DNA from: Antedon mediterranea
Taxonomy: Eukaryota > Echinodermata > Crinoidea > Comatulida > Antedonidae
Direction: 5' to 3'
Assembly: GCF_964355755.1 (NCBI RefSeq)
Contig: NC_092674.1
Location: 19,866,001-19,930,000 of the forward strand
DNA: 64,000 bases
A program made the translations under genes and the position numbers. Of the stretch, positions 1-12,011 are shown one piece after another. The notes below the pieces were generated by a model that was given only the letters and a program-made list of their open reading frames with translations, was not told where the DNA came from and did not search any database. Numbering within the stretch: the first letter of the stretch is position 1; every line of letters starts with the position of its first letter.

Positions 1-479
1 GCAATTCAATTAACATAGTACCAGTGTGAATGAGTGGTATATTGTAGATGATGCAAAACGTCTTTTTTCAGGGAAGAGTGTTTACCATGCATGCGTATCC
101 GTGAGATTAGTTTTAATATCATAAATTGTTGATACGTGTACAGTTTCCTCTTCCCTGGTACGTGTTAACAATTTACAAACTATCGATAAAAAAAAAAGTC
201 CATACTTAGTTCTAGGTCAGAAATGTCGCAAGCACGTGTGAGGAAGTATAAAACGGATAATAATAGGATCTAATATAATAGTAATTCGCTAATATTATTA
301 ATATATACAGTAAATAATATATTTTTCAGATATATGAATTGTGTAAAAAAATTATCAAAATTTCAGATGTTATTGGTAACGGAATGGGCTGGCCTAGTTT
401 AGATGATATAGTATATTTATGAATTGAATAAGACCATAAATACGGGGCGCCGTATGGGACAATGCTAATTTTGTCGAAA

Positions 480-985
480 TATTACAATTTTGTCTACACA
501 TAATTAATTTTGTCAATACAAAATTCATTTTGTCAACACAAAATTCATTTTGTGTTGACAAAATTTATTCTGTGTGGACAAAATTTATTTTGTCTTGACA
601 AAATTCATTTTGTCTCGACAAAATTAATTCTGTGTAAACAAAATTCATTCTGTGTAGACAAAATTAATTCTGTGTTGACAAAATTAATTCTGTGTAGACA
701 AAATTCCTTCTGTAACGACAAAATTCATTTTGTGGCGACAAAATTCATTCTGTAACGACAAAATTCATTTTGTGTAGACAAAATTAATTCTGTGTGGACA
801 AAATTAATTCTGTGTAGACAAAATTAATTCTGTGTGGACAAAATTCATTTTGTGGCGAATGTATTCTGTGTAGACAAAACTTATTCTGTGTAGACAAAAT
901 TCATTCTGTGTAGACAAAATTCATTCTGTGTAGACAAAATTCATTTTGTTGCAACAAAATTTATTTTGTCGCGACAAAATAAATT
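480..985. repeat. Left-arm tandem array, 20-bp unit
   Basis: About 25 head-to-tail copies of a 20-bp unit (ACAAAATTnATTyTGTnnnG) stay almost perfectly in register. Variation is concentrated in the 3-4 bases between TGT and ACA (TAG, TGG, TTG, CTC, AAC, GGC) and at one base of the AATTmATT core. Any open frame through it is repetitive and has no coding character. Confidence 0.9.
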
Positions 986-2078
986 TTTTTAGCCGAGCCT
1001 ACTCAAGCGTGGGACAAAACGTTTTAACATTTAAATTAGAAGGCGGGGTTGTTATTGGAAACTCGAAGATTGACAGTTATAGGCCTACGATCAAACAGCT
1101 CGCGAATATCATTTTACGACCTCCTCTACACCGGTGAACTTGAATACTTTGCGTCGAGTATAAGTACAGTTTATACTGACGTATAACAATATTATTGTAT
1201 ACTTAAAATTAATTCCGATTCAGCAAAACGGAACACGTAGCCCTCCGGGGTAGCCCTATATGCCTACCAATTTTGGTAATAAATATTAAAGATGGTTGAA
1301 GATTTATATCGATACCGATAATATTGATAAAGAAAATGACAACACTATTTACGATAACATCTGATAAGTTGAGTAGTAATGAAATGATTTTAGTTTATTA
1401 CATTTATTTTAATATAATAGTTAGTATAGGCCTATTTATTCTCATGGGAATTGCGTCGTCTATAGGCCTACCAAGTTTATTTGATAGGAATACTAAATTG
1501 CTAATAGGCCTAACTCAAGGGAACAAAACTATGATATATCTCTTAAGACATATATTATTGTCTCTAATTGGAATAATAGAGATATCTTTATTGAAAAGAT
1601 ATCTTGGTTATAACATCTATTAAAAACTAAGATATTTTAGTTGCCTAAATAAATGACAGTTTGGTACGCCATAGATTATGATATTGCAAATTGTCGTTAA
1701 AAAGTTAAATTTAATTTCAAATTTACGTTTAACTATTAATTTTACTCTCGGTTGCATATTATTATATATTTACACCCTCGAAAGATATAATTCAACTTCG
1801 ACCAAATAGTTATATGGGTGTTCACACAACTGACATATGGCGCCACTCAAGTATCCATTCCCATGGCAGTGTATATAATCTTTCCACCTTCTCCATGATT
1901 GATTTTATTTATTATACATTGGTAATTGCAAATAATTGTTTATAGGTTTACATTGTTCTTTGTACTTTTAATGTACGTATTCAGTCTTTGCCTGGCTTGA
2001 TAAGATTGATGTTAAATAAAAATGCATTTTCCACTAATAAAATATGGAGTTGTATCGAGAAAGTATTGTAATTTCGGG

Positions 2079-2315
2079 CAGAATGGTTTTCGGTCTGGAA
2101 AGGTCATTATTACACTGTCTGGGGTGTTGATATTTATACATCGAATGTTCGAATCGAATCGAATAGCCCCATTATTGAAGCTTTACCTGAAGAGGTCCTA
2201 GACAACTTGCGTAATCTTGGAGAAGCCCAGACCCTCAGTCAAACCAGAATGGTTTTCGGTCTGGAAAGGTCATTATTACACTGTCTGGGGTGTTGATATT
2301 TATACATCGAATGTT
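2079..2315. repeat. 71-bp direct repeat inside the foldback element
   Basis: The segment 2079-2149 (starts CAGAATGGTTTTCGG, ends ATCGAATGTT) recurs almost exactly at 2245-2315. The 95 bp between the copies contains a short stretch (about 2163-2250) that translates cleanly with coding-like composition (PEEVLDNLRNLGEAQ). It could be a captured gene fragment or a remnant of a transposon protein; no family was recognised. Confidence 0.7.
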
Positions 2316-2522
2316 TTATGGGCAATCAGTCCTGAACCTAGCCAACATAGGCTACCTGGCCTACTTACTACTGTAGGGTAAAGGTTATTAGGTTTCGCAG
2401 GGTGGATGATTGTTATAATAAAACTAACGTGAGCAATCTTTTGTAGTCAGTTCTTTAAATGTTTTTTTTTCAAATAACGGACAGCTTTCAGCATCATTAT
2501 TTCTGCAATGATTATTATTATC

Positions 2523-2844
2523 TTAAAGCTATATTGTCCCCTGAAAAAAATGTTTTTTTTAAATCTTTTTGTTGAATATGTTATTTTAATGTCACATAAT
2601 AGTTATTCACTTTCACAAAAAATTGAGTCTGAAAAAAAATTATTTACCTGAAAAAACTGTAATTTAAAGCAAACAATTGTCAAATTGTCTGGAAGCCAAT
2701 GAGTTTTTGGGTAATTTAACTGTTTATTTTGTCTTTTTATAGTTGAAATAATTTTTTCCCCGTTCTTTTTTCTTATGGAAGCATAAAACTGCATAATGGC
2801 CTATTCTTTATTTTTCATGATTTTGGGAAACAATACATCTTTAA
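2523..2844. mobile_element. MITE, TTAAAGATGTATTGTCCC family, copy 1
   Basis: The left end TTAAAGCTATATTGTCCCC and the right end (complement of TTAAAGATGTATTGTTTCCC) are inverted about 320 bp apart. Four other near-complete copies in the window share these ends and an AT-rich centre without genes. This copy is nested inside the foldback element, so it is probably younger. Confidence 0.65.
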
Positions 2845-3299
2845 TTTTAAAATAAAGTATATACATTTTATAAGATTAATAAATAATATTTTAAACGACA
2901 AAATATTAAATAGCCCCATTACTACAATTTTACTTAAGTAATAAGCAGGGCTCTAATGAAAACCATTTTCCGATTTTTTAATATAGAATACATTATAATA
3001 ATAATTATTACTGACGACGTAGATATTAAATTGTCAAAGTATTAATACTGATCATATCTGATATTTTCAGGGGTTCCCTGATATTATAAAATAGATTAAT
3101 ATGATAGCAATAGAGACGGAGGCATGCTCAGCCATAATAACTTAACCAATAACAAATGTCAAAGATATAATAGCTTCACCCTGTCTTGCCCTTTTCACGT
3201 TTAAACTCCGCCTTCTAATTTAAATATTAAAACGGAGCCTACTCAAGCGTGGGACAAAACGTTTTTAAAAACATTTTGTCCCACGCTTGAGTAGGCTCG

Positions 3300-3745
3300 G
3301 CTAACAAAATTTATTTTGTCTCGACAAAATAAATTTTGTTGCAACAAAATTCATTTTGTCTACACAGAATGAATTTTGTCTACACAGAATGAATTTTGTC
3401 TACACAGAATTAATTTTGTCCACACAGAATGAATTTTGTCGTTACAGAATGAATTTTGTCGCCACAAAATGAATTTTGTCGTTACAGAATGAATTTTGTC
3501 TACACAGAATTAATTTTGTCAACACAGAATTAATTTTGTCTACACAGAATGAATTTTGTTTACACAGAATGAATTTTGTTTACACAGAATTAATTTTGTC
3601 GAGACAAAATGAATTTTGTCCACACAGAATAAATTTTGTCAACAAAAAATGAATTTTGTCAATACAAAATGAATTTTGTGTTGACAAAATGAATTTTGTA
3701 TTGACAAAATGAATTTTGTATTGACAAAATTGTAATATTTCGACA
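3300..3745. repeat. Right-arm tandem array, inverted 20-bp unit
   Basis: About 22 copies of the complementary unit (AATGAATTTTGTCnACACAG). It is the inverted partner of the array at 480-985 and forms the second arm of the foldback element. The innermost part adds a small hairpin (3237-3301) in which GAGCCTACTCAAGCGTGGGA faces its own complement. Confidence 0.9.
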
Positions 3746-3782
3746 AAATTAGCAATGTCCCAAACGGCGCCCCGTACATAAA

Positions 3783-5610
3783 TGCCTATCAGTGAGATTA
3801 GTTTGAATATCACGAGCTCTAGGCCTAAATGCGCTAGATATATTAGATAAAATTTTGCTACAAACAAGGTCTACGTTAAGTTAGCGTCGTTGTGCAAATA
3901 TGCATATTATATAGGCTGCATGGCTAATGCGGCATTGCACATCTGCAAATGATTTAATAATAAAAATGACATGATTGAAGATGAAATCTGACGGATGGCT
4001 CCCTCCTAACATTAACATGTGGTTTTTATCTAATAGTTGTATATTATTATGTAGGCTGTCAAACCGGTAATTGAATAATGTTACATTATAATATGTGTAG
4101 TTTTGTTGCAAATTTCATTTTTTGACTGTTTTATACGTTTTTAAAGAACAAGTTACGAACTATTGAACTCACAATCATCATTTTATAAGAACAACACGAG
4201 TCACTAGAAATACAACTACTGTAGGCCTATGTTTTTAGTCGCGTGGACGCGACTCTATAGTTCACTATGTCGGTCGGTCTGTCTGTCGGTCGGTCCGGTA
4301 TCACTATGCGTTTTAGCACGCGACTTATGGCTGTTGGCCTTGTTTTAAAAAGCTGACGATTCAGCGAAATGTCATAAAACTAAAACTATCACCTTATGAA
4401 CAATTTTGTTTAAAGATGTATTGTCTCCCCAAAACATGAAAAAAAAATGAAGATTAATAAAATCAGACTTTGGAATAGGAAAAAATGTTTAGGCCTATAA
4501 AAAGACAAAATAAACAATTAAATTCAATAAAAGGCCAATTAAAATTAAATTACAGTTCGATCCAATATTTGGTAAAAGTGAATAACACAATTGAATATTC
4601 AACAGCAAAAATGTTTAAACAATATTTTTCAGGGGGACCATGCATCTTTAAAGGTTTCAAGACAAATACAACATTAATATTTGTTTGTTTTTTTGTGGCA
4701 TACTACCATTTTGTTCAACAATATTAAAAAGTAGGGTTTTTTTTTTATGCTTTTCCACCATCATTAACTTTCACACTTTTTTCAATGGTATGAAACTTTT
4801 GTTGGTGTCTTTTATTTTATTCCTTTGCAATGTTACTCAGTCTCCCTTTCTCAAATGAAGTAGTAAGAAATTGTCCTAAGATCGAATATAAGAAAATTGC
4901 TTTGTCTTTAAAAAACAATTCATTCATTTTTTGCTGAATATTCTTACATTTAGATTTTTTTTTCTGACGTTATCTTCGCATTTTTGTTTGATTTAATTTC
5001 ATTGCGTGTCTCCTTATAAAAAGTGTTTTATAGTAACAAGAAAGTATGTGTATACTTGACGTTTTGTAACAATGACGCTTTGTTATTTCAATACAAGGTT
5101 GTTAGTGTAACTTTGACAAAGCGAAATGGTACAGTGAGTTCACCTTCATACCAGGGTATATAGAATACTTTACCAATTTAGCGGTGATATCTTTTTAGTA
5201 CTGCACAATACATGTCCTATCCTTTACTGATACTTGTCAAATTAACGGTATTGTACACAGTATTGAGATGATTGTGTATTGAATAATACGATGAACAATT
5301 ACGTCATGTGTTTGCAGGTAGCTTTCTGAACATCACGATTACCTGCTGCTGCAGATCGTGACGCGACTAATTTTAAGCTGTTTAAATTTATCAATAATAC
5401 ATCCAGTTGTTGTGTGTACTACATCAGAATTGCTCCTCCTCCTACTCGTCTCTGTGTCCCACATGTTGAGATGCTGAATTCTTTAAGTTACATGGAACAG
5501 AGTGATCGTGCTACTGTGTGCTAAAGACGTATTTAAACATACTGTCTATTCACCCGTCGTCTGATTTATAATATTTATTTATTCTGGACTATTATTATAA
5601 AGTCGACGAT
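3783..5610. other. Intergenic region upstream of the FReD gene
   Basis: No gene was recognised. A partial TTAAAGATGTATTGTCTCC MITE end lies at 4410-4430 without a clear partner. 4260-4300 is a short simple repeat of GTCGGTCGGTCTGTCTGTCG type. The stretch just before 5611 (from about 5400) should hold the 5' UTR and promoter of the FReD gene; no TATA box was confidently assigned. Confidence 0.5.
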
Positions 5611-8600
5611 ATGACAAACTTACTGATTTTTGCCACTCTGTTTGCCCTATCACGCGTTGATGCGCATGATATGGGAGATAATCCGCACATGCAATCAGAA
5701 TTTGATAAGGATGAAGGAACATATACATACATACTAAAAGTGCCAGTAGATAAGGAAGAGGTAAGTTGTGCATTTCATTTAAAGGTCGGAAAGTAAATCA
5801 AATCATTTGGTTAAATGTTGATATTTGCGTTTGATTTGAGCAGTTCTCACATAATTTTGTCTCAGCCAATAAATCTTTTTGTTGTTACGCACAATATAGC
5901 AGTAACTGATGATTATTAACGTAGGCCTTAATAGCTATCATAGGTAAAAACTTTAGAATTGATCTACACTTTTATTTGAATATATTGACATATATATCGT
6001 GTTATGTATTATACAATAATTCGATAATTGTAGGCATCCTACGACGAGTTGCTTCATTCAGAATTTTAAATACATTAATTATTGGTGCGTTTCTGTGTCA
6101 AATTACATATTCGAAGGCATCGTGTTTTGAAGAAAAAATATTAAACCGACTTTGACATTATTTCAAGCGATTCCAAATAAAAATTACAGTTAGTACACAT
6201 TTGGTTTTTATTATAGGCATAGAGTCTGTAAATTTACGTACCCTTTATTTTGTATTCTTTTTGTACAAATCAGGATTTTTACGTATTTTAAAGTATGAAA
6301 ATGAGCCTGGTACTATGATCCGATTTAAATATTTCCAACTGAGATTTTGATTCTATATAAATATATTGTTTGTATTCTCACTGTGCGTTTTTCAATAAAA
6401 ATTCCAATAGGCCTATATTCCTAAATGTCTTTTTTTTTTATTGAAAATGAAATGAGAATGAAATCAAATTTATATATAGGCTATTAGGATGAACCGGGGA
6501 CTAACATAATAACCTTAGCATGCGAGATATTATATTTTGATGAGCGCATGGTGGGAAAACTTGTAACGATTGGTGATCGAAGACAACTCGGGTCATTAGG
6601 TCAGTGTAAAAACTCGGACGATCAGTGTTCACTAATAAGCATGTTACATGTTCTGTCAACACTGGTCAACAAGCTCCTAATGGAGTCGATTGATTTCAAT
6701 CAAGTATCTTTCTGTCGAGGCGCCTAACATCGGTTAAATCATATTTTTTCACACGTTCAAAAGTGCACTGTACATTTTTGGTGATTTGTTATTTTAGTTT
6801 TCCTGCTAAAAGATGTGAACTACTTTATAAAGAATAGGCCTCTGTTTGAATAATCTGTATTTCTATTCATTTGACTCTTGCTTTTTATTTTTCGCGTACG
6901 TTTAATACAAGAATAAAGGAATCACATTTGTAATGGGGGTACCCCGGTGGGGGGGGGGGGGGGTACACGGTTCAGTGCCACTAAGGTGCATTGGAATAAA
7001 GGAATCACATTTGTAATGGGGGTACACGGTTCAGTGCCACTAAGGTAGGAATCAAATTTGTAATGGGGGTACCCCGGTGGGGGGGGGGGGGTACACGGTT
7101 CAGTGCCACTAAGGTGCATTGGAATAAAGGAATCACATTTGTAATGGGGGTACACGGTTCAGTGCCACTAAGGTAGGAATCACATTTGTAATGGGGGTAC
7201 ACGGTTCAGTGCCACTAAGGTAGGAATCACATTTGTAATGGGGGTACACGGTTCAGTGCCACTAAGGTGCATTGGTATTCGCATGAGCCTAACGGTTTGA
7301 ATGTAAGGAAAACAACAGTCTACTAATTTATAGACAGAATAAATATAGATGTAAAGCTTACGATTTATTTACAACAAAAACACGACTATAAATTATTATT
7401 CTCAAATGAATAAGACTGTTAGACTTGAATGGATACTGGTACAGTTTGCATATACTGTATTATTATACTAATGAATATAATTCTATAGTTAGACTCGGGG
7501 TCGTTCCACTTATAACCTCCATGGTAAATAGAAACCGTACACAATTTAATAACTCTACCATGAGTTAAATAACTATAGTTATAAATGCTTTCGTATAACT
7601 CTCATTTATAGATGAGAAGACCAAATAGAAGCATTCAATAGATAAGTCAAGGAAAGGCCTGTCGATTATTGTTTCATTGTAGGCCTACAGTATTACAAAC
7701 AAGCTTGGAACTCGACTCTCTGTTGTTGTTTGTGAATGAGTGATTTTTTGTTAAGCCGATTGCCGAAGGGAAGATGTGACAAGTTCAATAAACCAAGATG
7801 TCAGTATATCATATTTAAACACAGGTGTTTAAATATTAAAACGGACTTTGAATCTCGGACACAAGTCTGTACGGGATTTACCGATAATTATTAATAATTC
7901 GGTATAATAGCCTGACTACTGGTGCTGCTAATAATTTTAGTAATAATTTATTAAATACCGATATTGATCAACGTTGTATTGTAATGGCTCTGATGACTGT
8001 ACAGACACACAATGTGTCAGCGTTAATCGCTAAAACACCATAACTAATTGGTCTGAATATCTATAATATTATGTAAGCATTGTCATCACATTTATTTTAA
8101 TAATGCTGTTTTGTTTTATTTCTAATTAGATTAGATAATGAATAGATAAAATTAATATAGTAAATTTAATCTCGTGAATTTTATATTTTCGAGAAGTTAT
8201 TCGAAAACGCTAAGTCCACTTACCTGTGAAAAACTGTTGAAACAACCTATACTACAGTATATTCAGATCAGGAAAAGATCCAATATTTTGCTTTTACCTC
8301 TTACCTATGGAAAATTCATCAATAATTTATGCAAAAGATATTGCGTAACAAAAAAAATCGGTATTTTGTTATAGATTAAGATATTTTCTTCCTCAGAAGT
8401 ATATTAAGGTAAATTTAAAAATCATTTATTTTACCACTAATAACATGTGGTAATGTATTGGGACTGGTACTTCTTATTTAAAATCTAAATTTATTTTCGA
8501 TTTATTCTATTCTAGATTACCTGCCAGTGATTTAATTTATTTTGTGCAATTTGTTTCAGTTTCCTCTATTTTCAGAAATTATATAACATTCTAGTTTAAG

Positions 8601-11600
8601 TCTTATTTAATTTAAAGGCCAAAACTCTATGATCGAAATCCTATTTTGTCTTAATGATATATGTATATTTGAGGGGAAAAAAGAAATGCAATAATGACTA
8701 TTAGGCCTATATTGTGTGTGGCACTTTATAGCCTATACATGGAGGTATAAAAATATTTTTATACCTCCATGGCCTATACAAAGATGTGCGTGATAATCAT
8801 ATAAAGATGTGTTTAAGATCCTACTGTGATCGCGGTGTTGGAAACTATTCCTGGGATGATTGGTGTGATGATTGGTCTATGATATCTGTTTTATATTTTT
8901 GGATTATGATATTATATTACTGTATTATATAAAACAGAATTAAATACTGATTTGCATTCAATTTGCTGTATAAAAACTATTTTGGTTTTTTCCAAACAAA
9001 CTTGAGGATAATTAATGAACTGTTTATGAAAGTTGATTTAAATATTAAATATTTCATAATCGTTCGCTGTAAACTGATATCACAATACGGCTATACATAT
9101 CTTATTCGATACAATTACAGAGATTAGAATACATTCTGTATTGCAAAAATAATAGCCCGAACTCCTACTTTTTTACCATAATATACTGTAGGCCTACTGG
9201 GGAATAGACTAAAGGTGTTTAATATACCTCATCACGGATGTAAAATACAGTCAATACTGTTCGATTTTCTAAGTGGTAGAAAATAAACAAACAAAATTCA
9301 AATTGATATTATATCTCCGCCGATTTCCCAATTATAATTGTTTGTTTATTCAAATGTTTAAATCATTACAATAATATATTCCTTGTCGTTTCAGTCAAAG
9401 TGTCAATGCGAAGATGAAATTAAACAGCTACAAGAACAACTGGATGCACTTGAGCTACGCTTCGAAAAGGTTCTCGGTGAGTAAAATCAAACTAAGTCGT
9501 CAACCGTTTGCCTTATTCATAATTTCCGTCGGTTAGAATGGATAGATTTTATAGAACACATAAAAGGTTTATCAAGAAGCATCATACATTATCCATCCTG
9601 TGATTGGCTTATTCGTGCTGTCTCGTCAAGGTTGAAATAAAATAGAAAATAATATAAAATAGGTCAGTTAGAAAATAACAAAGTATCCATATGGGTCGCA
9701 ACCTTATTTATTTATTTAGACTGTACTATTAGGCCTAATAAGTAATAATTATTTCAGGTAAATTGAATTCGGTAACACTTGAGGAAAGTTTGGACCGTGA
9801 TGGTGGTGGTAAGTAGTAGCCAGTTTGTGAACAAAAACATTCTGATTGGTCTATTTGGAAAAGTTAAAGATATATTGTCTCACTGAAAAAATATATATTT
9901 TAAATGTTTTTGTTGAATATGCCATTTTAATGTCACATAAGTCACTTTGACCAAAAATTGGATAAACAAAAATTAAATATCTGACAAAACTGTTTTTGGT
10001 CTGAACCGTTTATTTTATCTTTTTATAAGTGAAAACATTTTATTTTTATTTCTACTAAATATTAAAATTGAGAAATAGTCTATGTTCAAAGTCTTTTTTA
10101 AATTTATCTTCATTTTTCATGTTTTTGGGGACAAAACATCTCAATATCAATCAATAAATATATCAATAATGATATTAGGCTATATTGTCTTCTCAGTGAT
10201 TATTTAGAAGTTGAGAAATCAATTTAATTGAATTCTATCATCCGCTCTCTGATATACCTTACTTATTAATCAATATCTATCAAATTACCGTACCAATATT
10301 TTGCTATGAACTCTCTTAATTTTCTTCCAAAAGACTATAATAATTACGTGTCTTTTGGAAGAAAATAAATGTATTTCGAATTGAACTGAATGTGGTGTCA
10401 TTTTTGCTCAACGTTTAGCATTGGTAATCTGTAGTGTTTTCTTGACCATAATATAACACTCGGCAATTTAAAACAGATTGTCTTGTTGATTTATATTTTG
10501 AGACAAAAAAAAATCATTTGAGTAAGATATATTATTCCAACGCAAGATCAAAGCATGTTAAGATCACCACTTCCTCATGTATCGTTGTTTTCCGTAGGTG
10601 GAAACTTTACTGATGAACTCTCACCATCAGAAAGGGTGATAATAAACGCAGACAAGATCGAAAATAATGATTTGTCTCAAAATGGCAGTCGAGTTGAAGG
10701 TCCTGATAATCTATTCAGTGGATTGGATGCTGATTCAAATAGTACTGGACTTGAAAGTCATCGCGGTATGGTTCGTAGTAGAGGAGATGCACCCGAAAAT
10801 GTTGTGAATATGCTAAATCTCGAAGATCCAAACGATGAAAAGATTGAGCCTCCAGGTTCAATAACTGTGAACGAAAACGATATCAAAGCAAACGGTCAAG
10901 CAGAAGGAAGCGATGAAACCCTGGACAGTGAAGAGGGGTTGACCGTAGAACTGTCTCCAGACAACATCAGGCCAGCTAAAACGGTAGAAGAAAGCGTCGT
11001 AAAGGTGAACGATGATAAGAAACCAGCAGTAGTTATTGATAAACAAGACATAGATGATCCGTGTACTGGTGGATGTGCTTGTTTCAAATACACGTCTGAG
11101 ACGGGTGTGTATGCCATCAAAAAACCTAAAAAGATTAAAAAGAAATCAACTCACATGAAGGTGTACTGCGATATGTCAACCGACAGTGGTGGGTGGACAG
11201 TCATTCAAAGACGATTTGTAAGTTATTTACCTTTTTTATTAATAAAGTTAAATAAAACGTTAAAAATATAAACATATAATTTTAAAAAGTGCAGTATAAT
11301 AAATATGCAAAGGAGAGAAGACTACCAGATAGTGTGGATATCAAGTTTATTTTGAGTGTCAATAGTGAGGAAGAATAAATATAATGAGGAGGATACTAAA
11401 TTACAATTATAAGCTTATCGAAGAAAATGATATTGATGAACATTATTTACTTTATAATAATTGTAATTTGTATGTGTGAGATATTTTGTATTGTAATTCT
11501 TCCCGTATGTGTTGCTATTTTATGTTTTTATACCGAAATAATATGGATCCTAATGGATAATTGTAAAATTTATAGGATGGTACAGAAAATTTCTTCCGCT

Positions 11601-11979
11601 CATGGGCTCATTATGCTAGAGGGTTTGGAAATAAAAATAGCGAATTTTGGATTGGGAATAACTTTATACATGCATTAACAAGTAATGGAAAGTACGAACT
11701 TCGTATAGGTAAGGTTTTGTTTTAGTATCATATTTATACGTGAATTTAAAAATTCAGAAAGAGCTACACTCGTTATATATGCATTATACTTTTTAAATTA
11801 CTCATTTTTAAAAAAAAAAGCACCCAAAATGACTCGAGGATGGTACCGAAAACGAATTAAGGTACTTTTATGTTACCGATTTATTGATTTCAACATGAAG
11901 TACAAAATAAAAATATATGATCAAAAGCCTAAAGCTGGTCTAAACCTCATCTAAACATAGATTTAGGTTTTCTATCTTG

Positions 11980-12011
<32 letters not shown>

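Larger units (their letters stand above)
441..3776. mobile_element. Foldback-type DNA transposon with 20-bp modular inverted arms
   Basis: The ends are inverted copies: the left begins TACGGGGCGCCGT and the right ends with its near-exact complement. Both are flanked by the direct repeat CATAAA (435-440 and 3777-3782), read as a 6-bp target duplication. Each arm is about 580-600 bp and consists mostly of a tandem 20-bp unit of the type ACAAAATTcATTcTGTGTAG (about 25 units at 480-985, about 22 at 3300-3745, in opposite orientation). The inner arm edges share GAGCCTACTCAAGCGTGGGA (left near 995, right near 3237 and 3280). The 2.1-kb centre has no convincing transposase. The architecture resembles Foldback/Galileo elements, whose arms also hold tandem repeats; the superfamily is inferred, not shown. 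Confidence 0.8.

Noticed and set aside
480-985. 20-bp repeat array resembling a CRISPR array, and the open frames through it
   Set aside because: Units abut without unique spacers, the array has an inverted partner forming transposon arms, and the genome is animal. The 81-codon frame merely translates the repeat.
1324-1623. 99-codon hydrophobic frame in the foldback centre
   Set aside because: AT-driven hydrophobic composition, no family resemblance to a transposase.
6922-7202. Proline-rich minus-strand open frames
   Set aside because: They lie entirely on a tandem repeat with poly-G runs and have no independent coding evidence.
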